DNA of 55,687 nt, taken from Bacteroidales bacterium. GTDB lineage: Bacteria > Bacteroidota > Bacteroidia > Bacteroidales > GCA-2748055. Below, piece by piece: positions 36,612 through 45,560 of the stretch. Under the pieces are notes generated by a model, which saw nothing but the letters and a program-made list of their open reading frames with translations, was not told where the DNA came from and did no database searches. The stretch spans positions 1 to 55,687 of the forward strand of contig JAOZQY010000004.1 of NCBI GenBank assembly GCA_029931975.1. Reading direction: 5' to 3'. The position numbers were made by a program, and so were the translations under genes. Position 1 is the stretch's first letter; each line of letters begins with the position of its first letter.

Positions 36612-37309
36612 ATGAGAACTGTAAAGACTATCGCGTTATCAATACTTATTTTGTGGATTGCATATACATCTTTTGGCCAGGAAAAAGCGAAGGCGCCAGC
36701 AAAAATCTCTGCTGGTGTGCTTACCGGGTATAACAGGGGATATGGCTTGAAGGCCAATCTGACCCTCCATAATAGCCACCTCCCCTTTGAACTTCGGGTG
36801 GGTGTGGGCTATAGCTTTATCAACCCTGGTAAAGTATGGGATGCCAGGCGTATATTCATAAATAATAATACCAATGGTACCCCTGAAAAACAGGCAGGTC
36901 CATAGATTACCGACTCGATTTCCTTATTCCCAAGTCTATTTTTGGACTAAGTCATTCATACATCATCTTCGGGCCACGGGGATCCTCTTTCAAGGGAAAT
37001 TTTGCCTATATTGGGGGGAATGAAGAATTTGATGTCACTTCTAAACAGTGGGGTGCAGGCCTAGGATTGGAGACTCATTTTAAAATGGCTCAAAAGCTGA
37101 ATCTTGTGATCGCGGCAGGGCTCGATTATTATTTGCCAGGTACTTTGCACGGGCACGACACCTCGTACAGTCCAGACAATGACAATGTGAATCCCAGGAA
37201 TGACAACGAAAACGACGATACTCCCTTTACCTACAAGGATGCCAATGAGGCCATCTACCAGCCCGGCATCATGCCCTTCGCAATGATTGGACTAACGGTG
37301 AACCTGTAG
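36612..37309 (+). pseudogene. Outer-membrane beta-barrel protein gene with a frameshift
   Basis: The first frame (36612-36905) has a signal peptide (RTVKTIALSILILWIAYTSF ending GQ) and beta strands (ISAGVLTGYNRGYGLKANLT, FELRVGVGYSFINPGKVWD), then stops. The second frame picks up at once: GRSIDYRLDFLIPKSIFGLS, GGNEEFDVTSKQWGAGLGLE, and ends MPFAMIGLTVNL, a typical barrel C-terminus, at 37309. Adding one A to the five-A run at 36886-36890 restores PEKTGRSIDYRLDF and one protein of about 232 residues. So the lesion is one missing base. It may be a recent mutation or a sequencing error. An acidic loop rich in N and D (about residues 190-210) may bind calcium. Confidence 0.75.
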
Positions 37310-37339
37310 GAAAACTCCAGAATGGATTGATTGAGACTT

Positions 37340-37639
37340 TTACTGGTACTCAATGGCCTTCAGATCATTGAAGTAGATCCTTTTTGACAGGGATTGACTT
37401 CTTGTCTCATAGTACTCGACCAGATCATTATCCTTGACAAATACACAATGATCATTCGGGGAATCATCGACAATCATACCAGACAAGACTTCCTCCACAT
37501 TCGAAAGGGAAATGATAATAGCCTGGTTGTGGTAATTGCGGAGAATTTCGACTTTATTTATCATTTTATCTTTAATTATTGCTGTTTCGCCAATATATAC
37601 GTAATGTTGGTGTAAAAAGTTTCTATCAGGACTTTTCAC
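37340..37639 (-). CDS. Small hypothetical protein (99 aa)
   Basis: A short soluble protein with beta-type sequence: VEILRNYHNQAIIISLSNVE, GMIVDDSPNDHCVFVKDNDL and LSKRIYFNDLKAIEYQ. A start at the internal Met in MINKVEIL (residue 26) is possible and would leave a compact 74-residue domain. There is no signal peptide or membrane helix. The family is not recognised. It lies between a broken outer-membrane gene and a gene-poor region. Confidence 0.5.
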   Translation of the reverse strand: MKSPDRNFLHQHYVYIGETAIIKDKMINKVEILRNYHNQAIIISLSNVEEVLSGMIVDDSPNDHCVFVKDNDLVEYYETRSQSLSKRIYFNDLKAIEYQ

Positions 37640-38190
37640 TTAACAGTGAAGAGCTTCTATATATTAAACAATAAAGGAGTGGTTCTTGTTCTTGCTTAAT
37701 CTGTTTTTCTGAAAGATCTTCTGCACTTGGGGAGTCATTAATTACTACATATTTAAATTTGGAGTAAATCCAGATAAAACACCGCCGCTGTAACTGTAAT
37801 TGAGTGATGAACCTGTCTGGATCAAGTATAAAACCAGTAAGCCCGTTTCGCAATTTTCGGATGTCACATGGTTGTGACATCGGTGCATAATATTATTGAT
37901 CTTTGAGTTTTCTTTTTTGGAAGTATGATCTCTGTAACCCTTGTCATTTAAGTATTCTTAAGAAATAGTTAATAAGTTATGATTGTATAGCTGTTATTCA
38001 TAGAGCTTAAAAAGTTACAGTAATGTGACATTTGACTCTGCCCGTAAGAGCTTACCGGATGTGCAAATGCTTGTAGGGATTACTGATAATCCGTTGTTTT
38101 TTAAGGTATATCCAAAACCTTCAATAGCCATATGAGGTAATAATCGCTTGATGATTAGCGTTCTTTGATAACAAGCATTGCACCCGCTTC
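37640..38190. other. Gene-poor intergenic region upstream of the small OMP/PorV pair
   Basis: About 550 A/T-rich bases. A minus-strand frame (37626-37880, 84 codons) overlaps the 3' neighbour's start and has no recognisable features, so it is not called. The region contains a perfect 9-bp palindrome at 37860-37881 and probably the promoter of the downstream pair, but I find no clean TAnnTTTG with a TTG partner. Confidence 0.5.
37860..37881. promoter_or_regulatory. Palindrome GATGTCACA-N4-TGTGACATC, possible operator
   Basis: Perfect 9-bp arms (37860-37868 and 37873-37881) separated by four bases. A partial half-site (TGTGACATTTGAC) recurs near 38030. The half-site resembles those bound by Crp/Fnr-family proteins, but the arms are arranged the opposite way to the classical TGTGA-N6-TCACA site. 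Confidence 0.45.
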
Positions 38191-38961
38191 ATGCAGAAAA
38201 AATATTCAGACAGACCGAATAGTAGATTTCTGGAAGTCTCCCTATTTTGTATGGTGTGCCTGAGTGCAAGCCATCTGGTTTCTGCACAACGCTATACCTA
38301 TTTTGGGGGAGGGATAAGTCTCTTTTCTTCCAGTATGTTCACCGGCCCGGTTTCTCCTCTTACAAAGGCTTCTTTTGGGATAGACGGGGGAGCCTATGAT
38401 GTGACACTGCGACAGGAGATCAACGGATTTTTAAGCCTGGAGACCGGAATTTCTGCCCATAACCTGGAGTATGATTACTTGTTCAATAATGATATTTATG
38501 TGCATATTGGGGCCTTCGCTGTGCATAAGATTCCACTGAAGGCGGAGCTGGAGGTGGATGTGCTCAGGGACAGGATTGCCGCCTTTGCCTCTTTTGGTTA
38601 CCAGTTCTGTATCCCCTTTGATAATAGTTCTCGCAGATATACGAGCTATTCCGCAGTAGGCGAAAACATGGAAAGTGTTGGTGTGGAGTGGAATTACAAT
38701 CCGGACCGCTGGTTCTATTCCCTCTGCCAGGTGGGGACTGGTTTGCGTTTTCGTTTGGTTGATGCGCTTTTATTTGAATTGGAACTTGGCTATGGTTTTA
38801 GCCTCAAAAACATGATAAATGCCACCTTAACTTATCTGGGCCAGACAGGTGAGGAGATCATTTATATACACAAAGATGGCCTGAATTACTGGTATATGCA
38901 GTTTGGCTTTTCTTATCCGATCCAACGGATAGTGCAGGGTATTAAAACTATCATGGAATAA
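38191..38961 (+). CDS. Outer-membrane beta-barrel protein paired with PorV
   Basis: A 256-residue protein with an N-terminal signal (LEVSLFCMVCLSASHLVSAQ) preceded by a polar start. The mature part reads as alternating beta strands: RYTYFGGGISLFSSSMFTG, GFLSLETGISAHNLEYDYLF, FASFGYQFCIPF and LLFELELGYGFSLKNMINAT. The last strand before a short tail is YMQFGFSYPIQRIV. This suggests a small outer-membrane barrel of 8-10 strands. Its stop codon overlaps the ATG of the PorV gene by one base (TAATG), so the two are translationally coupled and may form a complex. No enzyme motif is seen. Confidence 0.72.
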   Translation: MQKKYSDRPNSRFLEVSLFCMVCLSASHLVSAQRYTYFGGGISLFSSSMFTGPVSPLTKASFGIDGGAYDVTLRQEINGFLSLETGISAHNLEYDYLFNNDIYVHIGAFAVHKIPLKAELEVDVLRDRIAAFASFGYQFCIPFDNSSRRYTSYSAVGENMESVGVEWNYNPDRWFYSLCQVGTGLRFRLVDALLFELELGYGFSLKNMINATLTYLGQTGEEIIYIHKDGLNYWYMQFGFSYPIQRIVQGIKTIME

Positions 38962-40211
38962 TGGAATCAAATAATCGTCTGTCACGGCTTCCCCGGATCA
39001 GGCGCACTAGTTTATTTTTGAGTGCATTGATCCTTACTATAATGACATCCTGTTTGCATTTGGCATATGGACAAATTCCGATAAGTGTATTAAACGGTGC
39101 GCAACTAAATGCTATTCAAACTTCGGTGCCATTCCTAACCCTTGCCCCTGATGGCAGGGCTTCCGGAATGGGTGATATTGGTGTAGCCTCAACACCGGAT
39201 ATAAATTCCCAGCACTGGAATGTTGGTAAATACGCTTTTGCAGAGAAGAGGGGAGGGGCTGCATTATCTTTTACTCCATGGGCGACAAATCTGATTCCGG
39301 GCATATATCTTTTCAATCTGGCAGGCTATCATAAGCTTAACGAGAAGAATGCCTTTAGCGGCTCCATCCGCTACTTCTCCCTGAAAACAATAAATTTTCA
39401 TACCATCGGCGGTACGTCAAGCGGTGATTTTCATCCCTTTGAACTCGCAGTGGATGCCGGGTATTCCAGGAAGATTACGGATTACTTATCGGGTGGACTG
39501 GTTCTGAGATATATCCATTCTGAATTGGTTCCGGTTCAGAATGCAGTAAGTGGTGGAATAGAGCAAGTTGGCAGGTCGCTGTCCGGAGATATGGGACTCT
39601 ATTACCAGAGCGATATTCAGCCCGAAGGATTGAATGGTCAGTGGGCCTTTGGATTAAATATTTCCAATATTGGGCCTCCTGTGTCCTATTCGAAGGATAC
39701 GGAGGGATTAGCCCTTCCTACTAATCTGAGATTGGGTGGGAGATATAGCTTAAGCATCGGTGAGGCCCATCGGATCTCACTGTTGGCAGAATTATATAAA
39801 CTGTTAGTTCCTACTCCCGGCGTTTATGAATTGGATACAATTAGCAATGAGCTGATCCTTATAAGAGGAAAGGAGGACCCATCGTCTTTAATCCGGGGAA
39901 TGTATCAATCCTTTTATGATGCACCCGGTATGCTCCGGCCCAATGGAAGTTATAGTGTAATTGCCGAAGAAATGCATGAGATTGTCTTTTCTCTGGGTGC
40001 AGAATACTGGTATAAGCAACGGCTTGCTTTACGTTCGGGATACCATCATGAACATGCCTCCAAGGGAAACATGAAGTATTTCACCTTTGGAGCAGGTTTT
40101 CGATACAAGTTCCTCTCATTCGATTTATCTTACCTCTTGCCTGTGAATGGAAATTACTCCCCCTTATTCAATACCTTCAGATTTACCCTTTTGACTGAGT
40201 TTGGATCCTGA
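38961..40211 (+). CDS. porV: PorV/LptO-type T9SS outer-membrane protein
   Basis: A FadL-like barrel of 416 residues matching PorV, the T9SS protein that carries cargo from the SprA/Sov translocon to the attachment complex. Characteristic segments are SVPFLTLAPDGRASGMGDIG then VASTPDINSQHWNVGKYAFA near the mature N-terminus, SFTPWATNLIPGIYLFNLAG, and SIRYFSLKTINFHTIGGTSS. LPTNLRLGGRYSLSIGE and LAELYKLLVPTPGVYE occur in the middle, and the barrel ends FNTFRFTLLTEFGS. The signal peptide (ALILTIMTSCLHLAYGQ) follows a longer polar start. PorU is not next to it, so this could be the main porV or a paralogue. It is coupled to the small outer-membrane gene upstream and fits the T9SS cargo at 20510. 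Confidence 0.82.
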   Translation: MESNNRLSRLPRIRRTSLFLSALILTIMTSCLHLAYGQIPISVLNGAQLNAIQTSVPFLTLAPDGRASGMGDIGVASTPDINSQHWNVGKYAFAEKRGGAALSFTPWATNLIPGIYLFNLAGYHKLNEKNAFSGSIRYFSLKTINFHTIGGTSSGDFHPFELAVDAGYSRKITDYLSGGLVLRYIHSELVPVQNAVSGGIEQVGRSLSGDMGLYYQSDIQPEGLNGQWAFGLNISNIGPPVSYSKDTEGLALPTNLRLGGRYSLSIGEAHRISLLAELYKLLVPTPGVYELDTISNELILIRGKEDPSSLIRGMYQSFYDAPGMLRPNGSYSVIAEEMHEIVFSLGAEYWYKQRLALRSGYHHEHASKGNMKYFTFGAGFRYKFLSFDLSYLLPVNGNYSPLFNTFRFTLLTEFGS

Positions 40212-40225
40212 GTGCCTCAGCCAGT

Positions 40226-41599
40226 CTATTTCCTGGACCGAACAGTGGTATTTTCGTTGATGCATCCCCCAACCAGGTAGGAATCCTCGTTATTCAAATC
40301 CCGGAAGAAGACTTCCTCATTGTTGGGAAACTGAGCTGTGTAGTCATCCAGCTTCTGTTTGCACTCTTCGGATAGAGTAGGGTCCACCGAGCTGGCTTTC
40401 ATATACTTGTCAGTCGCTGCCCAGAAAGCTGTACGCTGCTGGAAGTCATCGCCCAGACTTTTACGCGATGCGATAAAAGCATCTCCAAGAAGTATATAGG
40501 CTTTCCCGTAATCGCTTTTCAGCTTAATGGCTTCACGGGCATATTCGATGGCTTTGCAGTAGTCCTTGTTGGCATTACTCACCACCGCCAGCTCATAATA
40601 TCGTTTGGCCCTGGTTTCCATGTCGATGTTTTCTCCCTCTGCAGCTTCTTTCAGATAGACTGCTGCCATTTCAAAGTCATTTCTGGTGATGAAGAGGATG
40701 GCCAGGTTGTAGGCGCTCTCGGATCCGGGTTCAATTTTGTAAAGATTTTCGGAAGCCAGCACAAAGAAATCAGACCGGTCACATCCTGAAATTGTATAAA
40801 TGTTGATCAATTTCTTAAGGAAAGCTTCATGATTTTTGTTACTCTCAAACAGCGTTTCATAATATGTATTGAGTGCTTCACAGGAAAGTATATCTTCCCT
40901 TAGTATTAAATCATCGATCGATGCCCTGGCCCGCTCCCAGCGCGGGCCTCTTTTCTCCTGCTGGTCCATAATCCCAATTACCTTGAGGTAATCGCCAATA
41001 ATTTGATTTTCATCTATTTTCTCCTTTTTATTCAGCCCGATACCAGCTGATATATAATAGAGCATTGCAGTTTCTGGTGATTCCAGCCCCTGAAGGTCGA
41101 TGCTCTTTTTGAGCATCCCATAGGCCTGCTGAACTGCTTCAATATCCTCTCCTCTGTAGGTGAGTAAATCTCTTCCCTTGCGGCCCAGGACATTTCCTTC
41201 ACCTCCAAAATATTCCATTCTCAGGTCATAAATGAGCATCAGGGTATCGATGAGGTTTTCCCTCTCAGGGCCATAGGGAGATCCATCAATAAAATAGCGG
41301 TACATAGTGACTCCATCCACATACATTTTTTCGCTGGCTGCAGGACAATTATTTACCACATACCACCAGGAATCGTATACATCTTCATAGAGCTTGAGCC
41401 TGAAAAATCCCCTGTAAGCTGAGAGATACCTCCCACAGTTGATACTATCCTCATCAGAAGCATATCTCGTCCCCTTACTATCCTGGGAATGCACAGGAAT
41501 CAGAAACAGCAGCATTAGTGCTGACAGAATGAATGGTTTGAGGATTTTTCCTTTCCTTTCAATATAATTTTTACTCAGTATTTTCAAAAATAATGCCAT
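40226..41599 (-). CDS. Exported tetratricopeptide repeat protein of Bacteroidales type
   Basis: A 457-residue periplasmic or surface protein. The signal segment is KPFILSALMLLFLIPVHSQ. The N-terminal part (RYLSAYRGFFRLKLYEDVYD, SWWYVVNNCPAASEKMYVDG, LMLIYDLRMEYFGGEGNVLG) is a pattern conserved in a Bacteroidales TPR family. Helical repeats run through the middle. Canonical TPR units lie near 320-375 (AKRYYELAVVSNANKDYCKA then IEYAREAIKLKSDYGKAYIL). The C-terminus VGGCINENTTVR fits the VGGWINETTTVR ending I recall for this family, with a W-to-C change. It should scaffold envelope protein complexes. No partner is known to me. The gene converges on the PorV gene 14 bp away. Confidence 0.75.
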   Translation of the reverse strand: MALFLKILSKNYIERKGKILKPFILSALMLLFLIPVHSQDSKGTRYASDEDSINCGRYLSAYRGFFRLKLYEDVYDSWWYVVNNCPAASEKMYVDGVTMYRYFIDGSPYGPERENLIDTLMLIYDLRMEYFGGEGNVLGRKGRDLLTYRGEDIEAVQQAYGMLKKSIDLQGLESPETAMLYYISAGIGLNKKEKIDENQIIGDYLKVIGIMDQQEKRGPRWERARASIDDLILREDILSCEALNTYYETLFESNKNHEAFLKKLINIYTISGCDRSDFFVLASENLYKIEPGSESAYNLAILFITRNDFEMAAVYLKEAAEGENIDMETRAKRYYELAVVSNANKDYCKAIEYAREAIKLKSDYGKAYILLGDAFIASRKSLGDDFQQRTAFWAATDKYMKASSVDPTLSEECKQKLDDYTAQFPNNEEVFFRDLNNEDSYLVGGCINENTTVRSRK

Positions 41600-41733
41600 G
41601 CAGATATCTGGGGCGAAATTTACGAAGAATGTTGTAAACTAAACCCTGAACTACTGTAATTACAACCATTTTAACGTTAAACCCATTCCGGGATTCCCAA
41701 TAAATTCCTATTTTAACAACTAAAGATTTCCAT

Positions 41734-42379
41734 ATGATGAGTCTCCTGCGAAAACCAATAGCACTAATGGTTTTGTTTTTCATTTTCACTGTTTCCTGGT
41801 CACAGGAGCAAGTAGATAATTCCAGATCAAAAAAACTAAAAGCTGTGGCAAGTCTTAGCCTTAACAGCAATGGTATTGCCTATATACCGGCTTTCTCCCT
41901 GGATAAACCTGCACTAATTGGTGCATTTTCACTGGTAAAGGGCCGCTTCAGTTATGATCCACAGCTCTGCTATGGTCTGAACCTGAAACCATGGATCATT
42001 GATAACTGGTTTCATTATAAGATAGTGGACAGACCTGTTTTTGAATTTAAAGCAGGGGCGGTGATCAGCTCTTTTTTCAGTGAATATGAAACGGAGAGTG
42101 TAACCATCCTGCAAGCTCAAAAATATCTTGCCCTTGAATTTATAAGTACATATAAGTTTAACCCGAACACCTCCATGGCATTTACCTAGCTGCTGGACAG
42201 GGGGCAGGACCCGGGCACTGTGCAGGGCCATTTCAAGCAATATAACTCCCTTCCCCGAATTTAAGTGGAATGTGGGACTGATTTATACCTATAATTCCTA
42301 CATGAATACCTACCTTGGATAAGTTAACTTTGCGCGAGAGATCAGAATCCAATGGAAAAGAAAAGAGTCAGTTATCTGA
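41734..42379 (+). pseudogene. Outer-membrane protein gene with several disabling lesions
   Basis: The 5' part is intact: signal KPIALMVLFFIFTVSWSQ, then ASLSLNSNGIAYIPAFSLDK, ALIGAFSLVKGRFSYDPQLC and YKFNPNTSMAFT. A TAG at 42187-42189 then stops it. The same frame continues LLDRGQDPGTVQGHF. One extra base near 42235-42240 shifts to SNITPFPEFKWNVGLIYTYN, then SYMNTYLG meets TAA at 42320-42322, after which the frame reads VNFAREIRIQWKRKESVI to a real TGA at 42377-42379. Both in-frame stops could derive from glutamine codons by C-to-T change (CAG to TAG, CAA to TAA). Related proteins, as I recall them, have 50-60 residues between the GHF and NIxPFP parts, so an internal deletion is likely too. 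This is a true pseudogene and cannot be one sequencing error. Confidence 0.8.
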
Positions 42380-42434
42380 AGGGGAGCATATCAATATTTG
42401 TTTGTTTTTTCTGAAATTCTGGGCAGGGGTTGTT

Positions 42435-45400
42435 TCAAGTTCCATTGTTGTGAAGGAGTTGATGGCTTAATATGCGTTTTTTTGCTTTTTCAATGGCCAG
42501 GTAGACCACCGGGATGATTATCAGTGACAGCAGCATGGAACTGGCGATGCCTCCGATGAGCACCCATCCCATTCCGTTCTTCCATTCGCTTCCGGGGGTT
42601 TGCGATAGGGCGATGGGCAACATGCCCACAATGGTCGATATGGCGGTCATCAGGATGGGTCTGATTCGGAGCCTGACTGCTGATACAATGGCCCGTATGA
42701 GACTGATCCCGCTTTTTCGTCCGGCATTGATAAAGTCAACCACCAGGATGGCGTTTTTTGTGACCAGGCCGATGAGCATGATCATGCCCAGGATGGTAAA
42801 GATACTCAGTGTCTGCCGGGTGAGGGCCAGAGCGAATAGGGCACCGATGATGGAGAGCGGGATTGAAAAAATTACCACCAGTGGATGCATGAAACTTTCA
42901 TATAGTGCCACCATGATCAGATAGACCAATACGATGGCAATTATGATGGCCATCCCCAGTGAACCAAAGGCATCTCCCTGGAACTTCAGGTCTCCTTCCG
43001 GCAGGTAACTTATCCCCTGGGGCAATTCGGTCTCCTCCAGCAGATTCAGGATATCGGTTCCCACATCTCCCACCGTACGGCCGATGGCCTGTGACTCCAG
43101 AACCACAGCGGAGTTCCGGTCGTAACGTTCCAGTCTGGAGCTACTTTTCACCTCTGAAATCGTGGTAAACTGCAGCAGTTTTACAGGCGCTCCCAGATTA
43201 TTGATAACGGTCAGGTTCTCAAGATCATCCAGAGAGGTCCGCTGGGAAGCATCGAGTCTCACATGAATGTCGTATTCATATATGCCTATTTTTATTTTGT
43301 TTTCCGTGTTGCCGATAAATGCTGTTTGCAGGGTGGCTCCGGCCTGTTCGGGGGAGATGTTCAAGAGGGCCATCTGTTCCTTGTCGAAGCGGATCAGCAA
43401 CTCAGGAGCGCCCTCCTCGATGGTAAGTTTGGTGTTGTTTGTACCGGGAATACCCCTTACCTCCTCCAGCATCTCCCGGGCAAAGGTCATCAGGCTATCC
43501 TTGTCCGATCCCATAAAGACAATCTGAATTGGATTTTCATCGGCGCCTCCCATCAGGGTTACGATGCCGGACCGTACCTTTATGTCGGTGAAAGTGGTGT
43601 TCAGGTCGTTCTCCAGCGCTTTGAAGATGCGGACCGAAGTAAGCGCTCTTTTGGTTTTATCCACCAATTTGACTCTGATCTCGGTTTTGTTGGTTTCCGA
43701 TTGGATGGCTAGGAGTCCGGATGCCTTGCCTACCGTACTGTAAATACTGGTCACTTCGGGCCGGGTGCTGACATAGGATTCTATGCGGCGGGTCATCAGG
43801 TTGTTCTCCTTGAGGGTGTAGTTCTTCGGATACTCTACCGTCAGGATTCCCTCTCCCACGTCACCCATGCTGATAAACTCGCTTCCAATGAAACCTGTTC
43901 CTACAAGTGCCAGGGAGCATATAAACAGCAGGCCTACAGTGGCAAAGGTCCAGCACCAATGTCTCAGTGCTCTGAACAGGAGTTTGGTAATAAAGTGGAT
44001 AAATTGATCGATCCATCTTTCGAACCGGGCCACCAGTCTGGACCAGAGGGTTCTTGTTCTATTCTTCTCCAATTTTGAGAACTTGGAGGTGAGTAAGGGG
44101 ATTAGGGTAAGAGCTGTGAAAGTACTGATCAAGACAGCGATGACCACCACCATGGCAAAGGGTGCGATCACCGGCGAAATGATACTTTTCGACAGGGCCA
44201 CCGGAAAGAAGACCACCACCAGGACCAGCGAAGTGGAGATCACAGTGAGATGTACCTCTTTGACACCATCCAGCGTGGCCTGCCACTTGCTCTTCCCCAT
44301 CTCCAGGTGCCGGTAGACATTCTCCAACACGACGATGGCATCGTCCACCAGCGTTCCAATGATCAGGGAGAGAGCCAGCAGCGTCATCAGATTCAGGGTA
44401 TAATCGAAAAGCGTAATGCCAATGATTGTAGCTACCAGGGAAAGTGGCACAGAGATCATGACAATGACGGCGTTTCTCAGGCTGTGCAGAAATACCAGCA
44501 TGAGGAAGGTTACCAGCAGGATGGCAAAGAGGATATCACGGCTCACTCCTTTTACTGCATTTTTGATCAGCAATGAGCCATCCTGGGGAATACTGAATTT
44601 GAGTTGGATGTCCTGGTACTCCTTTTCAAGTTTTTTCATCTCGGATTTCAGGCCTTCTGCCACATGCACCGTGTTGGCATTCTGCTTTTTGGTAATTTGT
44701 ATGCCCATGGACTGCTTTCCATTGATCCGGTACAGGGTGCTGGGATCCTGTTCCTCATCTGCGACCTCTGCAATATCCATTAGCCGGATCATGGATCCAT
44801 CCGCTTTCTTGGCAATCACCAAACGGGACAATTCATCAATGGATTCTATGTTTCCGGACATCCGAAGGATGGTTTGCTCGTGCTCATTGCTCAGTTTTCC
44901 TGCCGGATAGTTGATATTCATCTTTTGAATGGACTGAAGTACCTGTAGGATGGAGACCTGGCATTGGTCCATTTGCCCTTGATCCATATTCACCTGGATA
45001 TTCCTGGATATTCCTCCCAGAAAATCCAGTTGTCCCACGCCAGGAACTCCTGTTAACCTGGGACGGATTCGTTCGGTGACCAGGTCGTATAGCGCTGCTT
45101 CGCTCAAATCTGACTCAATGCCCAGGGTAAGGATGGGCATGTCGCTTACCGAGATTTGGGAAAGTGAAGGGTCCAGTGCAAAACGGGGCAGCTTCGACTT
45201 GACGGCCTGTACTTTCCTGAGGGCTTCATTGATCACCGGTTCAATCTCGACGCCTGTTTTCAAAGTGACGATCACCAGCGAAAAGCCCTGCTGTGAAACG
45301 GACCGAACCACATCCACATCGGGCAGACCAGCCACTGCATCTTCAATCTTAATGGTCACACTGGTTTCTACCTCCATAGGCGCTGCACCGGGGTATGGAG

Positions 45401-45545
45401 TTAGTATAACGAAGATCGGCGAACTCCATGTTGGGAGCAATTCATAGTTAAGGGTTCTCATTCCCATATAACCCAGGAATGTTAGGGCTGCAAATATCAC
45501 CACAATCAATGTGGGACGCTTCACCGATAGTTCTGAAATGTTCAT
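42435..45545 (-). CDS. RND efflux pump, inner-membrane subunit (HAE1/AcrB family)
   Basis: A proton-driven exporter of 1036 residues, the usual family length. The N-terminus MNISELSVKRPTLIVVIFAA and the porter loops YELLPTWSSPIFVILTPYPG are typical. Helix 4 has the proton-relay aspartates in LIIGTLVDDAIVVLENVYRH. The second half repeats the architecture and has ILGMIMLIGLVTKNAILVVD then FINAGRKSGISLIRAIVSAV, ending in IGGIASSMLLSLIIIPVVYL. Substrates of such pumps are lipophilic drugs, detergents or bile-salt-like compounds; the actual one is unknown. It is the last gene of a tetR-tolC-MFP-RND operon and starts 15 bp after the fusion protein gene. Confidence 0.95.
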   Translation of the reverse strand: MNISELSVKRPTLIVVIFAALTFLGYMGMRTLNYELLPTWSSPIFVILTPYPGAAPMEVETSVTIKIEDAVAGLPDVDVVRSVSQQGFSLVIVTLKTGVEIEPVINEALRKVQAVKSKLPRFALDPSLSQISVSDMPILTLGIESDLSEAALYDLVTERIRPRLTGVPGVGQLDFLGGISRNIQVNMDQGQMDQCQVSILQVLQSIQKMNINYPAGKLSNEHEQTILRMSGNIESIDELSRLVIAKKADGSMIRLMDIAEVADEEQDPSTLYRINGKQSMGIQITKKQNANTVHVAEGLKSEMKKLEKEYQDIQLKFSIPQDGSLLIKNAVKGVSRDILFAILLVTFLMLVFLHSLRNAVIVMISVPLSLVATIIGITLFDYTLNLMTLLALSLIIGTLVDDAIVVLENVYRHLEMGKSKWQATLDGVKEVHLTVISTSLVLVVVFFPVALSKSIISPVIAPFAMVVVIAVLISTFTALTLIPLLTSKFSKLEKNRTRTLWSRLVARFERWIDQFIHFITKLLFRALRHWCWTFATVGLLFICSLALVGTGFIGSEFISMGDVGEGILTVEYPKNYTLKENNLMTRRIESYVSTRPEVTSIYSTVGKASGLLAIQSETNKTEIRVKLVDKTKRALTSVRIFKALENDLNTTFTDIKVRSGIVTLMGGADENPIQIVFMGSDKDSLMTFAREMLEEVRGIPGTNNTKLTIEEGAPELLIRFDKEQMALLNISPEQAGATLQTAFIGNTENKIKIGIYEYDIHVRLDASQRTSLDDLENLTVINNLGAPVKLLQFTTISEVKSSSRLERYDRNSAVVLESQAIGRTVGDVGTDILNLLEETELPQGISYLPEGDLKFQGDAFGSLGMAIIIAIVLVYLIMVALYESFMHPLVVIFSIPLSIIGALFALALTRQTLSIFTILGMIMLIGLVTKNAILVVDFINAGRKSGISLIRAIVSAVRLRIRPILMTAISTIVGMLPIALSQTPGSEWKNGMGWVLIGGIASSMLLSLIIIPVVYLAIEKAKKRILSHQLLHNNGT

Positions 45546-45560
45546 GGCGGAGTTTTTTTC

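Noticed and set aside
37626-37880. 84-codon minus-strand frame
   Set aside because: No domain or signal peptide, an overlap with the next gene's start, and a palindrome covering its start codon.
42325-42332. TAACTTTG, a perfect -7 promoter match on the plus strand
   Set aside because: It lies inside the degraded reading frame of the outer-membrane pseudogene (VNFARE), and no intact plus-strand gene follows.
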